Shown one piece after another: positions 12,041 to 24,701 of a stretch of 64,000 nt of DNA. Position 1 is the stretch's first letter; every line of letters starts with the position of its first letter. The stretch lies in NCBI RefSeq assembly GCF_019649055.1, contig NW_026570281.1:186001-250000 (forward strand), written 5' to 3'. This DNA is from Paramacrobiotus metropolitanus (Eukaryota > Tardigrada > Eutardigrada > Parachela > Macrobiotidae). The notes beneath the pieces are model-generated. The model saw nothing but the letters and a program-made list of their open reading frames with translations. It did not search any database and was not told where the DNA came from. A program made the translations under genes and the position numbers.

Positions 12041-15000
12041 ATGGACAATACACCGGTGTACGCGTATCTCGTCGCGCTGGCAGCGGCCATGGGCGGCTTC
12101 CTTATTGGATACGAAATGGGAATGATTGGGTAAGCTGCGCGTGCTTGTCACTGTTTGCTCTGCTGTCGCCTATGCAATTCAGTTCAAAAAAGAAATGAGT
12201 ACCACCTCTTTGAAACCCTTGTTCCGTTGCGCTGGTGCTTAATGTAATGATTAAGGGCTATTTTCGTACTCTTCTTAAATTTTAGAACAAAGTGCATTGT
12301 TATTGTGCTATCATAGAAATATATTCACTTGTTGATCATATGGCACAGTGAGAGCGCGTGATGAGTCGGCAGTTTTGACAATGTGACCGCTTGTTTTGAG
12401 TCGCTACGGCGCTTTCCCTACGAACATGCGTGGCGCCGGTCTGTCTACCGTGGCGTTACGGCTGTGACGGGCTGTCACACACTGAGTGTCTTTTTTTATT
12501 TGGTTACGATGAATGTGCTACCACTACTGTAGCAACGTTTACGTAGTGTTGATTTCGTCTTTGACCGATTCCATACCCTTGGAAATCCCGGTATCTAGTC
12601 ATAACGAAATTTTGTCGTATTTTGAGTTTGTTTGAAAGCTGGCTATTTATGTCTTTGAAATCATGACATCTTTTTGGTTTTTTTACCGCAACCTTTTGCT
12701 GTGAATAATTTCTCAATTGATTTTCCTTTCCAACGTCATTTAGCAGCAATTACTATTAACAGCTAGCAACCTGTTGGTATAATTTATAATTTTAAGAAAT
12801 TGTAAGTTTGCGGTTATGCATACTGATGCAATAGCGCAAATTGGCAGTAAACCGTCTTATTTAATGTCTCTTGGCATGCTATGCAAAATATTTTACCGTA
12901 ACTTACAACCAGCAGATGATTAAAACGCTAGTACTGGGTGCTGCCAAAGTCGAATTTTTCAAACTCATCCTTCCCGGCACTTGCCATTTGTCCACAAAAA
13001 GACGATTTAGCATGCCAATCAAATATTCAATAAATTATACAACTTCGCGAAAACAAAATTAATCGATTGGCAGCATTTCTCAGAGTTTATTGAAATTACT
13101 AACGAGAATTCGTAAAACTGTTTTGCCAACTGTCGATTATCGCTGATGGCAAGTAAGGGCACTCAGTTGAATAAACGTATTAGTGTCGTTTTTAGTGATT
13201 TATAAAGACTATTTACAAATGATTAAGAGCCGTCGCATGATCAACCAACTCGATCTCCTTGGCATCAACCGTAATATGTTGAAGAGACCAAGTATACTCT
13301 TGCGTGACGTTGTTTAACTTATGGAAATTTGCAATGCAAGACTGACGGATGCTGTCGTGTTTTTCCGGCAAAGTTTACTTAACTTTCTGTAAAAAGTGCA
13401 GTTATTTTTTACGAAGCTAAGGCCCTTCAGGCGTGAATTTTAATGTTTGATGGAAAAAATAAATATAAATCAACATTAAATCAGCTCCGATTTACAGTAC
13501 TGTATGTTGAAAGGCAGTATGTTGTACAAGCCGGTCCGGATGATGAGCACGATAAAGAACAGTGAAAAATGTAAATTCATGGGTTACGCCAAACGCCACG
13601 CTACGCCACACTGTTTAAACACGTAACATGCGTTTCGCTGGCTGGTGGCCTGCTGCGCACCTGATAATTTAATGAGAATACTTGTAATTGCCTGGCGGAT
13701 GGTGGCTAGAAAACGGTCGGTGCAGTAAGGGACACTAACTGCGGAGCGCATTTACGCATTGTGGTAAACGTAGTGTAGTGGCCATCGTGCTCAGCGCTAA
13801 TATCGCGCTAAATATGCATTAGCTGTACCTTTACGTGCTCATTACACGGACAGGCTTGTACACTGTTACTTGTTTAATTATTTACTGTACCATCTCTAGA
13901 CCTACTCTACTATACGGAAAGCGTACAAGTAGAGCTAGAATATTTTATTTGCCCATTGCATGACCATTGATTTTGGATTTAATCTTTAGAGTTAAATTCT
14001 TGATGATATTTTACCCGGTCTCGACGTTCTCGTATTTATAACCGCTCAATAATGCCGGGTGCCGACCTCTTGATTAATCTAGCTTATACCGTAACTGCAA
14101 CAGGCTTTACATATTCTAACTTCCGGTTTGTTGTCACACATAGCTGTACTATCTGGGCTAACTGCAGACGGTCGCGCACCCATTGTTCATTTCACAAGTT
14201 AGCACATGTTCGAGCGCACGATCTTGGTTTTTGGTGGTAATGAAACAAAAGATGTAGTAGCATTACTCGTGATCACCAACTCACAAGTCATTTGAAGGTT
14301 TGACCGATCCGCCGACCAATTCTGCTCAACTCGCGTTGCTGAACTTCTGTGGTAACCATAGCACGATGCGGCTTTTTTGTTCGTAATGCAGCAAAAGAAT
14401 CCACGCCAGGAACGAATGACAACATTTTCCGAGATTGGGGAAAAGCCATTGCAATCTCTGGTTTTATCAACGTAAACTTTGTAAACCGCGCAAAATTAAC
14501 GTTTGTACGGTTGTACCGTAGTTTGCAGATGAATCTTTCGTCTAACGCGCCTGTTGTTTAAAATTTCGTTGTTTGTTGGGTTGTTGTGCCCCAGCTTCCC
14601 TGGCATTGTGTCTTGTTTAGATTCTTATACACCACATCACACATGCACACTGCACAGTAATAACGGACACTCCATTTTGCGTCTTTGGCAAGAATCTTTG
14701 CGAAACTACATAAACCACGCATGTACAGCAAACACACTACAACAACATAAATACGAGGGGCCCAACACGGCCCAACACGGCCCAGACTCTGACTCTGATT
14801 CTGACCACTCAAACTCTGACTCTGACTACTCAAAGTCTGACTCTGACCGCTCAAAGTCTGGCTCTGACTCTGAAGGTTTCTTAGGTTCCTTAATAGGTTT
14901 CTTAGGTTTCTTAGGTTCTTAGTTTTCTTGTTTTCTTAGGTTTCTTAAGTTATTCTTAGGTTATTCAGTCAGATTCAGAGTCAGAGTTCGGACAGTCAGA

Positions 15001-17477
15001 GTCAGACTTTGAGAAGTCAGAGTCAGAGTTTGAGCGGTCAGAGTCTGATTGTGAGTCAGAGTCAGAGCTTGAGCGCCGGCCGTACAAGGCCCGTACAACA
15101 CAGTGAACACTCTATAGCAAAATAGCCGCTACTGTCACTGGTACCGCTACGATCGCAGCTTTGCCCAGATTTTCTACTTGCTTTATTAAATGCATACTTA
15201 GTTCGTTCCGAAAATATTCATTTAAATCTATTTTGGTTATTTTAGTAATGTACCATTATCGCGCGGTGAACTGATTCGGAGGGTATAAATGATAAAGTAA
15301 CTTTGTTTAAGTAACTTTGATAAAGTAACTTTGTTTAAGTAACTTTGTAACTTTGTTTGTTTGTTTTTTGACATTAATTATAACTATCGCATATACAGTG
15401 TGTCACGAAGTGTTGCAAATCGATATCCACTGAGCTTTTACACCATGACTCTGATCTTTTAAAATTAATATTATTAACTGTTGTAATAATATTAATTTTA
15501 ACATTAATAATATTAATTTCAGTATTAATATTAATTTTAACATTAATATTAACATTAATAATATTAATTTCAGTATTAATCACTATGCCTCTATTAAGCC
15601 AGCTAGCGACTTTTGGCTATACGGAACAGCCCTTAAGTTCTAACTTGTCATGTCAGTTATGAAACGCCGTTTTTGTTGTAGGCAACTAATTGGAATGCCC
15701 AGCTTTAACGTCCAGTTCGGTATCCAGCGCGACCAGAAACTCAACCTGACCCTGCCTGACGGCGTCGTGGTCCACCAGACCTACAAGCAGATCGTCCTCT
15801 TGTTGACGCACAACAAGACCTTTTCCGAGAACCTCTACGACGCAGGTTTCGACTTCACCGCCATCTCCCTGCCGGACACCCGCCTGGCACCCGAAATCAC
15901 AGGCTACATAGCCTTCAGCTTCCTGGCGGGCGCAATCGCCGGCGCTGCCATCGTTGCGAAGCTGGCCGACGGACTGGGCCGTCGGTACTCCATCTTTATG
16001 GGGTCGGTGCTCTTCATGGTGGGTGGAGCCATGCAGGCGGGCGCGGTCAATCTCTCTATGCTGTTAGTTGGACGAGTCGTCGCCGGGTTGGGTGTGGGGG
16101 TCATGTCCGCCGTAGTCCCCCTCTATATCTCCGAAACCGCCAAGACCGCCATCCGTGGGCGACTGATTACCGTGTTCCAACTGATGATGGCCTTCGGAAT
16201 TCTGATCAAGTGCGCCGTCAATTCGGTGCTCTTGACGTTCATAACTGGGAACCTGCAGTGGCGACTGGCGCTGGGACTGCCGCTGATTCCCTGCTTGATC
16301 ATGTGGTTGCTGATCATCGTCCTACCCTTTTCGCCCCGTTGGCTAATCGACCGCAACCGTGACGACGAAGCGGTGCACACGTTAGCAAAGCTGCGGAACA
16401 AGCCGGCCGACTGCGAAGAACTCTTAGCTGAGTTTGCAACGATTAAGGAGAACGTTAACTACGAGATGGAGGTGGGGCATGCCACCTGGCTGGAAATCCT
16501 TCAACCGGGCATCCGCAACCGTGTCGCACTGGGCATCATTCTGCAGTTCTTCCAGCAATGGTCGGGATGCAACGTGATGCTGTATTATGGCGGAAAGGTC
16601 TTCAGCGCAATCGGGATGCCGGTGATCCATGCCTTTGTGACGCTGATCGTCCTCAATGCTGCCATCAATTTTCTGTCGACCTTCTTCGCCTTGTGGTGGG
16701 TGGATAGGATTGGGCGGAAAGTGCTGATGATTGTCGGAGGATTTGCAATGTGTTTCTGCCATGCCGCCATTGCATGGTAGGTGTTATGCTGATAATGTAA
16801 AGCTCACCAGGCATAACAACAATTCGATTATCGTGTTGCAGCTGCCTGGGCCTCTCCGACCGTGTGGACGAGCAGTACGCTGAGTACTTCGTGCGGTGCG
16901 CCGTCGTGTTCATATACCTGTACACCATCATTTTCGCCTCCACTCTCGGCCCCATAGTGTGGGTGTACCAGTCAGAGATTTTCCCCATGCGAGTCCGAGC
17001 TAAGGCTGCTTCCCTTTGTACAATGTCCAACTGGATATGGAACGCTGTGGTCGCCAAGTTGGCCCCAATTATGCTGGCATATATGGCGTATTATACCAAT
17101 GTGGTACGTTCATGCCATGACTACAAAACATTAAAGTGTGTCATAGAAGCACTCGTTATTCAGTTACGCTACACATAACCTGTTTATCGCCGCAAACGTT
17201 TTTTCGATAAATTGTTAGTCGAGTAATAAGAAAGTGGCAAATTACATTTTTATAGGTATTTTCTTCATTCTGTTTCGCTTGCGGCATTTTCGTGTGGGCT
17301 TTCGTTCCGGAAACTAAAGGTCTCACTCTGGAATGCATGAACGAAATATTTGGCACCCCACCGGACGAAGCCCGTTCACCGGATGACAAACGCGAAAAGA
17401 AGATCCAAAAGATCATGATGCTGGAAGCTGATAAACTCAAACAGGAACAGCTAGATATGTCGCATCTACGCGTCTGA
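12041..17477 (+). CDS. MFS sugar transporter of fungal HXT-like type
   Basis: Twelve-helix facilitator/symporter of the Sugar_tr family in the plasma membrane. Exons are 12041-12129, 15682-16776, 16842-17103 and 17256-17477 (phases 2, 2, 0), giving 555 residues. Signatures are [13 protein letters not shown] in TM1, DGLGRR (about 126-131), [16 protein letters not shown] (176-191), QWR (222-224), PFSPRWL (245-251), VDRIGRK in the second half, and PETKGLTLE (500-508). The [17 protein letters not shown] and PFSPRWL blocks resemble fungal hexose/quinate transporters more than animal GLUTs. A loop of about 70 residues with NLT and NKT sites follows TM1, longer than usual. An in-frame ATG at 11987 would add 18 residues. 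Intron 1 is 3.5 kb and repeat-filled; the others are short. The substrate is unknown. Confidence 0.9.
14787..15074. repeat. Large inverted repeat of TCTGAC hexamers around a TTTCTTAGG array
   Basis: TCTGAC/CTCTGA runs with spacers such as CCACTCAAA fill 14787-14874. Their reverse complement (AGTCAGAGTCAGAG with TTTGAGCGG-like spacers) fills about 14969-15074. The ~95 bp between holds tandem GGTTTCTTA units. The block can form a long imperfect hairpin. It lies in intron 1 of the sugar transporter. The plus-strand frame would read an SDSDSD repeat but is intronic. Confidence 0.75.
15293..15355. repeat. Short tandem repeat (AAGTAACTTTG units)
   Basis: GATAAAGTAACTTTGTTT and AAGTAACTTT are repeated about four times with a roughly 31-bp higher-order period, ending in a GTTTGTTTGTTT tract. 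Located in intron 1 of the sugar transporter. Confidence 0.6.
15460..15585. repeat. AT-rich satellite-like block (ATTAATATTAA units)
   Basis: This block consists almost only of ATTAATATTAA, TTTTAACATTAATA and TTTCAGTATTAAT permutations. It is self-complementary because of the ATTAAT palindrome. It lies just before exon 2 of the sugar transporter (acceptor at 15681). Confidence 0.6.
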
Positions 17478-20400
17478 GTTTAGCCTAACGAGAGCGATTT
17501 ACAGATTGTCGCAGTTTGGTGACTTTATGTCGCCAAGGATCAGTTGTCTCTACACGCTCGAATCTCTTTTATGCACAACAGTCTATGCTTAACTGCGAAC
17601 AAAATATGACGGCAAGCGGGCATAATCAAAGCACCGGTAGGCGCAGACAACGGGAAGGCCACCTCCTCAACAACGGGACAATGCCACGCCTACACCTACT
17701 ATATCGCTTCCGAAAGTTTTTGTTTCCTTTTTATTAGATTTTTGTCTTAGTTGGGTTATTTTGTACAGCCTAAAAGCTTGAGGATGAACCAGTTCTAACC
17801 ACATAAAATTTTCAAATTATTGCCCGTGTTCGAAATGTGTGTAGTACCAGTACTAATGAACATATGTCCAATGTCGCGCAAACTTTATGGCGGGGTCTTG
17901 CCGAAAAAAAGTAATCAGCAGTATCCGACATCTGTACGGATTGAGCGGGAACCGCATTCTTTAATTTACTTACAACGGAATGTGTTCAAGACGAGTGCGT
18001 ATCAGAGCGATAAGTGCGAATGGACGTTCCGCATGCTACCTGGCTCTGCCACAAAGAAATCGGGAAGCCTCGACGCGCAAAATCGATAGAAAAAGCGGGC
18101 GGTATGTTAGTGGCATTAGTCTATCCTGTAACACAGTCGATTCAGTACATGCGTCGTCTGCACGTACTGCCCTTTCTCAACCGGCGTTTTTTCCCTGTGC
18201 TAAGGTACTTCCGGCAGCGTAGCACGGGAAACAGTGGATCGCGTAATAATTATCTCTCATCGACGATTGATTGGTTACCGCACCTGCCGCGAAATATCGC
18301 CGCGGTTGCCGGTATATCTGTGGTGCAGTGAACGGTTATTTTTACGTTTATCTAAGAGCCGGCATCGAGCATATGCAATCGTTCATTGCTTTGACATTTC
18401 CATAATACCATCACTAATGCCGCTTCCTTCCTGTTCCGTTCTCTCCGTCAACCGTATATTATTATCCATAGTCATACGACATAGCTGGAGCTGATATATA
18501 TATGATCTTTCTCCCATGTAGATATGCAAAAACAGATGGAAGGCTGACAGCTAATTAAAACAGCGCCCGCGCATCATTCCTTACTTAAGCAGCCTTGAAC
18601 CAAAAACATCTTACTTGTGTCGACGTCGACGAAAAGATTGCTAGTTTTATAATTGTCGGAAAAATAGTGGGATTTCGTTGCGGATAAGATACCTTTTTCC
18701 ATTTTCCGGAAGAAACCAGACGGACGTCTGAGAAAGATACATAATAATAACTATATATTATGTATGGCATCGTTAAAACCTTTGTTGACCGTAATAAGTT
18801 CAGTCAGCAAAGGAAAATAAAAACGGATTAACAGCGATTGTTGACAGAAAAGGTTAGTGTGCAAGCTTAACTTATTAACCAGTAACCGGATATTATTTCT
18901 GCCTGAGACCAGGTCTTTAATAGTAAAAACGGTCGCGCATTCGTTTTATTTAGTGTTTTTATTAAGCTTATTTATGTTGAGCATTTCAACTATGACTAAA
19001 TTATCAACAATTATTATACGAGTACCTCGGATATGTTGCTCGAAGAAGGGCTTCTGTTGTGTAATTTATGCACTAAGGTTATGGCCAAAGTGCGGCGTCT
19101 AGCTGGGGCATGTAATTTACTTTTAATGTTTTGTTGAGAGAAACAGAGCTTAGCGCAAAGGCCGCGAAAGCTTCGATCTTGTCATACAAAGATTGATTTC
19201 CCGCAATAATTCCTTATAATGCCCTCGACGGCTCGACCGCACATATTGCGTGCTGATGATTCTGTCAGTATGTACTAAGATGCTGATTTGCGGTCACGCA
19301 TCTGGGACCCATTTGTTCTGCCGGAAATTGTGTTTTTCTTTCCTGATAGCGTTTGGGGAGAAATAACCATGTAATAAAAAGGATCTTCAACAGTCCATCG
19401 GTGCAGTATAGGCCATAACGTCTGCGACGAAAAGATTTGTCAGCACTTTATTAAAGAAGCGCGCTGCATTTATACGTAGACCCGGCAATCGGAAGTGGGC
19501 GCCATCCATTCTCTGGACCTCCATTGAAATTGGCTGAGAAAATCATTAGCGACACTCCAGTGTCGGGCAAATTGTCGGCTGCTGCGTGACTGGCATGCTG
19601 AGGCCGTGTCTGTTCATTAGTGCAGCGTGCGTGCATGTGAACACTACTGTGAGAGTGAAGGCAAATTAGCTTAAACTACCAGCCGATAGCACAATGGGGA
19701 GTGAACGCTTCCGCTGCTCTGTCACAGAAGTGTGGGCTAGTCAGCACTCGGCAACGGTCATTCGCACGTCACATTAACACTAACTCCACACTCTTAATCG
19801 GCAAACTGCGGATTGCGCTTAATGTTCGCTCGTTTTATGGATGATGTACAAGCATTTTCGCTTTCGCTGATGGTCAGTTCATGCATTTTGGGGAGCGCAG
19901 GCTAAGGACAGTCAAAGTGGGCAAAATGCGAATCGTTGTTGTGTCCTGGTGATATCATAAAGTAAAGGCTCCAAATCTGTAGTCGAACTGAATTGCACAA
20001 GACGCAACACTATGCGACATTTGAAGAAGTATGATGCCAATGAGCGGCTAGTGCGCGTTGGCCTTGAAAGCGTAGCAGTCATCCATAACGGCTGCTAATG
20101 CAGCCAAAAGGTCCTCGTAAATCACGGGAGATACCCTGTCAGGAATTCTCATTACACGCCTGTCAGAGCGCCGAAGAATGTGTTGCCGCGATAGATTAGA
20201 CGGAAACATGTCCGACACGTTGACTAGAACTAAAAACACCGCTCCCATTCTACGTAGCTTCTTCGTATACTGCGTGAGAATGCATACAAGAGGATCCGAA
20301 TCATTCCACAAGCCGGCGAGCAGCCGAATAGAATATCCACTCTACTACTCCATTAAGATAAGCATCTTTAATATTTCAAATACTTTCATCCTAATTTCGC

Positions 20401-21376
20401 CCATCACCTGATTTATGGACTAGAACAGTTAGTGATTTCGAGCTTACACGTTAGTTTAATTCCATCGACTGCATCTTTGTGCCACACTCGCTTGAGTGAA
20501 GAACTGCAGTTTAGAAGCAGAATCGATTATTTCGTACGGGGTATTGTATTATCTGATCGCTCATTGAACTAGCGCACAACGACGTGCTCGGCCGCGCTAC
20601 GGCTGATTGGCCCCAGCGTAATGAGTGGTGATGTTTGTGTGCCACTGATGGCCCTCTCCTCTGGTTAAGTGCACCAATGATACCAGCAAAATCAAGCTAA
20701 TCTCCGCTGGCGATTAGTGTCTCTGCTAATGCCCATAACAATACGATCTCCTTATATCGATCGCTCGTGCACTTGTTACACCATTCTTATTAGTGACCGA
20801 GCTTTTTTTTTGAGTTGATTAATACATGGCTCGATCATGTAGCGTCGTAGTAAAGCGCGTAGGAAACCTATGAACTTGAATTCCATCGAGTGCATGCCAT
20901 ACAGACTGTACTTGTTTATTGAATTTTCCGGGTATTTACTCGATATTTCTGTGTTTATCGATCACGCTGTCCGCTCCCACGTAATCCAATCCCGAAATAT
21001 CAGGAAGATGCTGCGAGCCACTCATGCCGGTTGTTTATTGGCGTGACCTTATCAGATTGCTAATTGATTGGGGGCTGGCAGCGGTTGATGTGGGACAAAG
21101 AAGTCTCCAGCAAAGGTGACTGCTGTGTGTGCAGAAGTGTTGAGAACAAACAAGCTGCTCCTTGTGTTGCAGCTCGCTCTGTACGTATCCTACTGGATAC
21201 AGAAGCCGTTGTAGCGTGATCCGGTAGCAGATAACAAGTCAAATTATTCACACAGAGAAGAGAGACGTGTTTTTTTTTGTGCTGAAGAGACGTGTTTTTT
21301 TTGTTAGAAACTGTCAATAAGACGCACGTGGAAACCCTGAGTTGACAGGCGCGGGTGTTTGATTGCATTTGGCGCT
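17478..21376. other. Intergenic region between sugar transporter and second GPCR
   Basis: This is about 3.9 kb. It contains the transporter 3' UTR and the upstream region of the second GPCR. Open frames at 17820-18331 overlap in three frames and look random. A minus-strand coding-like stretch at about 20048-20335 is listed separately. At 21264-21303 GAGACGTG plus a T tract occurs twice. Confidence 0.5.
20048..20335 (-). pseudogene. Possible orphan coding fragment, unrecognised
   Basis: A minus-strand open frame of about 95 codons ends at a TAG stop (20048-20050). It has protein-like composition: a helix-like VIYEDLLAALAAVMDDCYAF end and a hydrophobic MGAVFLVLVNV segment. No family is recognised and I found no convincing neighbouring exon. 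It may be the last exon of an unseen gene, a decayed gene piece, or chance. Confidence 0.2.
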
Positions 21377-24300
21377 ATGTTTCCCGCGGACAACAACAGC
21401 AGCGATGAGGCGGCATGCCGGCACAACTACACCATCCTGCTGCTCTTCATCAATGCCACCAACCCCGACTACTTCCTCTACCGTCTCAACGACATCATCA
21501 TTCTGTTGACCTTGGCCGTGCTTGGCCTCCTTTTCAACGCCCTCATGGCCTGGCTGCTGCTGCGCGACCAGGCCTTTGCCCAGTCGGCCAACGCCTTCCT
21601 GGCGCTCCATCTGGCCATTGCCGATGTGTTAGTGGCTTTGTTCTGTATGATCTCCGACGGGGCATGGAATATCACCATGCAGTGGATGGGCGGCAATGTG
21701 CTGTGTAAGGTCGTCAAGTTTATGCAGATGTTCGGGTAAGTGGCCTAAGTGCTTGATATTTACCGGGAATAAAAACTAATCATCATGGGACGAAAAAGCG
21801 CGGAATAACGATATATTGCTGCAAATGGATAGTGTATACAGGAAGACTGCATGCAATGTGGGTTGTGAAAACCTGTTACCGAAATAAATTACTGCGTTTA
21901 TATGTTTTTATTCATAGGCTAATAAGGGCAACCGAGTGCTCGAAACTGTCGCACTTTTAGTTTTATAGTGGTTCAAGCTTAAAGCAACTGAAATGCCGTG
22001 TGGTTTTCCATAGATTATTTGCCACAACCCTGACACTAACGGGGATGAGTGTGGAGCGCTGCATTACCGTAATCTTCCCCATTTCTAAGTCCGGTCGGCA
22101 TTTGACGCTGAGGCGCAGTCGGACCATCGCCGGGTTTGTCTGGGTGATTGCCGGCGTGTGCTCCATCCCACAGGTTAGTTGGCGGTGATCCCATGATTAA
22201 CACCGCATTAACGGCTCATTGTGGGTTGATTGTGCGGGCTACTGCGGCCACACCTCGCGCGGAGGCAGTGTAATCCCCATCGATCTTCGATAAGTTGTGC
22301 GGATTATCGCTATCACCGTCAATTGGCAGTTGCTGTAACTGGACGCAGACCAACCCTCGATCTAACATCTTCAGGCAGCTTTACGGGTGGTGGAATAACC
22401 TCGTAATACGATAGTGACCATCGTGCAAGAAGACATTGAATATTGATCTATCCTATTTTAATATTGTTAGTGCAAAAAATTCGAAAGTCAATCACGAATT
22501 CACGGTTAAGATCCGCAGGATTTGCACATGTACAGAGCACATGCACGTAAATTTTGACGCATGGGCCAAAGGGAACTAAATCTTATTAGCGTTATCGAAA
22601 TCGTATGAAAGTCAATAATTATTAGATTCTTATCGCAACACAAAATGGACCTACGATAGACGGTACGATATACGGTAGGCTCTTCTACGTCATCACGGCG
22701 TACCCTTACCGGACCGTTTGACGGTAGGATTGACGGTAGAAGGCTGAGATATCGTAATGCCTACCGTCGACATCTGCGATATAACAACCACCCTCAGTGG
22801 CAGTGGCATGAAGCACAACGTGTGCAGCTGCCAAATCATGCAACTTTAAAATTGTTCTGGTAGATTTTAATTGTTTTTGATTCATCAGAAAAGGATATTA
22901 TAAGATAAATAAAATTCTAAGAAATTTTTTGATACCAAGCGAGTGCAGTTTATTTGAAAACGAACTATTCTGCAGCCATGTGAATTTAGCATGCAAAGCT
23001 TACGGAGCCGTTGGAGTACCCTGCGCGAGCTGTTACTTACTTAAACTCCATAGGCGCCTGTGTTAAAATTTAAATGCTCGTAGAAAGATTCATGGGCTGT
23101 TAAATCTGGCCGTTTTGGTACTGAAAAATAGTTTAGCATTTTAGTTTTCATCGAGTTTTAACCTGAACGATTGTTACCATCTGCCAAAGTCTTAAAACCG
23201 ATTTGAACCGCAGCATGTTTCACGTCAGAGGCAGGATTGGACCGTATCGTTTACCGTCTGCGCGTTGCGATCACTTTAACTTATCAACGGTACGGTCACG
23301 ATACGGTGTCCCACCGTATCGTATACCGGACCGTATATCGCGACTGTGGGGCGATAATAATCTATCGGGTATTATGCTGTTTGGATGCGGCAATACAACT
23401 GAGTGCGGTAAGAATCCAGTTCCATATTTCTCCGCCAGGAGTTGCGCGACGCTGTAATGAAATCTAATTAGCACTGTTCAGAGCCGCGCGAGACGTCACG
23501 GGCACGTTCACGCCGGTCTTCGGCAATCCCCACTGGGATAATTGTCCCGTTGTCGACGCGGCGCAAGGATTAATTATTATATTTCCGTAGGCGATTATCT
23601 TCCATGTGGAGCGCGCGCCGATCTGCGTGGACTTCTACCAGTGCGTCACTCACGGCTCCTACTCCAGCGACCAGCAAGAGCTGGCCTATAATATGCTCAT
23701 TTTATGCCTTATGTTTATCGTGCCGCTGGTCGTCATCTGCGTCTGCTACATCCTCATCTTTGCCAGCTTTACCAAGGAGGCTCAACAAGCACTCGGTAAA
23801 TTTAGCGCGGTTTACGCTGGAAGCCCGTGCAAGCTGCCGGCGCGCCATTAATTAAGAGAGGTTTTTCTCGGGAATAACCGTCTTGTTAATCAATTAATTA
23901 TGGAGGAATGAAATTCATTTCCCCACAAAAATTCCAGTCTGGCTCACTAAGATGATCTTCACGCTTTGCTTGCTTAGTCTAATCTGCAACAAACGCCGGC
24001 ACGTAGTATACCGGTTGTAAATGTGTGATTCAGTAATTGCAACGTGGTTTTAGGCCATTCTGATATCCTGAAAAGATTAATAATTTTAGCTTTCCCTCAT
24101 ATTTTCATTCGTTAAATAAATCAAATTATTTATGTGCACAAAGCTACAAGTAAGTGAGTACATACTACATTGTTGTAAATTATAGGTGACAGCGATATCC
24201 GACCGCAGCTGCTGAATCCCCACGCTCGAAATGGTCCCAAACGCGGTCAGCGATTGTACTTGAAAATGCGAAGGATATCTTTATGGATGACATTTTTTAT

Positions 24301-24701
24301 CGCCGTAACATTTGTTGTCTGTTGGAGTAAGGATTATTCCTCAGCAGAGCGTTCCACCTTCGGCGTGTCAGTAATCTTATTTTACTGTCTAGCGCCGTAT
24401 TACATGCTGACGTTAGCACATCTCTTCAAATGGAGCAGTCCACCAGCCACATTGGCATCGTTGTATCTCTTTGGTAATGACTAACGCTTGAGAAAAATTA
24501 CGAAGGGATAAATATAATTATTGTATGCTGAAGTATTTTTTTCTACCAGGAATGAGCAACTCCGTACTAAATCCCATTATTTTCGCCGGCTTCCGGTGGG
24601 TTTCTGCGCAACCGGGGAACACGCGCAACAACAGCTATCGTCCTACTGTGGACACTAGCGAAGTTGCAACTGGCCTTGTGCGGCTGACCTCGGCTCCGTA
24701 A
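21377..24701 (+). CDS. GnRH/AKH/corazonin-type GPCR (paralogue 2), complete
   Basis: Class A peptide receptor of 365 residues. Exons are 21377-21735, 22014-22173, 23591-23795, 24186-24326, 24393-24473 and 24550-24701 (phases 2, 0, 1, 1, 1). The N-terminus has NSS, NYT and NAT sites. TM2 contains LHLAIADVLVALFC, and TM3 is preceded by WNITMQWMGGNVLC. The DRY site is ERC (MSVERCITVIFP). Loop 2 contains CVDFYQCVTHGSYSS, TM6 is VVCWTPYYML, and TM7 is LNPIIF. The loop 2 and TM5 text is typical of AKH/GnRH-type receptors. The 66-nt intron 24327-24392 splits the CWxP motif and is in frame with no stop, so an unspliced reading looks open but destroys TM6. Intron positions match the first three exons of the left-hand receptor. 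The C-tail is short. The ligand is not determinable here. Confidence 0.9.
22655..23345. repeat. Clustered ACGGTA/TACCGT motifs in GPCR intron 2
   Basis: Two clusters, about 22655-22790 and 23230-23345, are dense in ACGGTA, CGATATACGG and their reverse complements (TACCGT, CCGTATCG). The two ends share inverted CGATATACGGT-like cores, so they may be the decayed termini of a roughly 690-bp element. The middle is unremarkable AT-rich sequence. Confidence 0.4.

Noticed and set aside
14554-14922. 122-codon frame with an SDSDSD repeat
   Set aside because: It is a translation of the TCTGAC microsatellite inside an intron of the sugar transporter.
15650-15681. Sugar transporter starting at the Met at 15650
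   Set aside because: This Met is upstream of a TTGTAG acceptor. Splicing from 12129 supplies the missing TM1 in phase.
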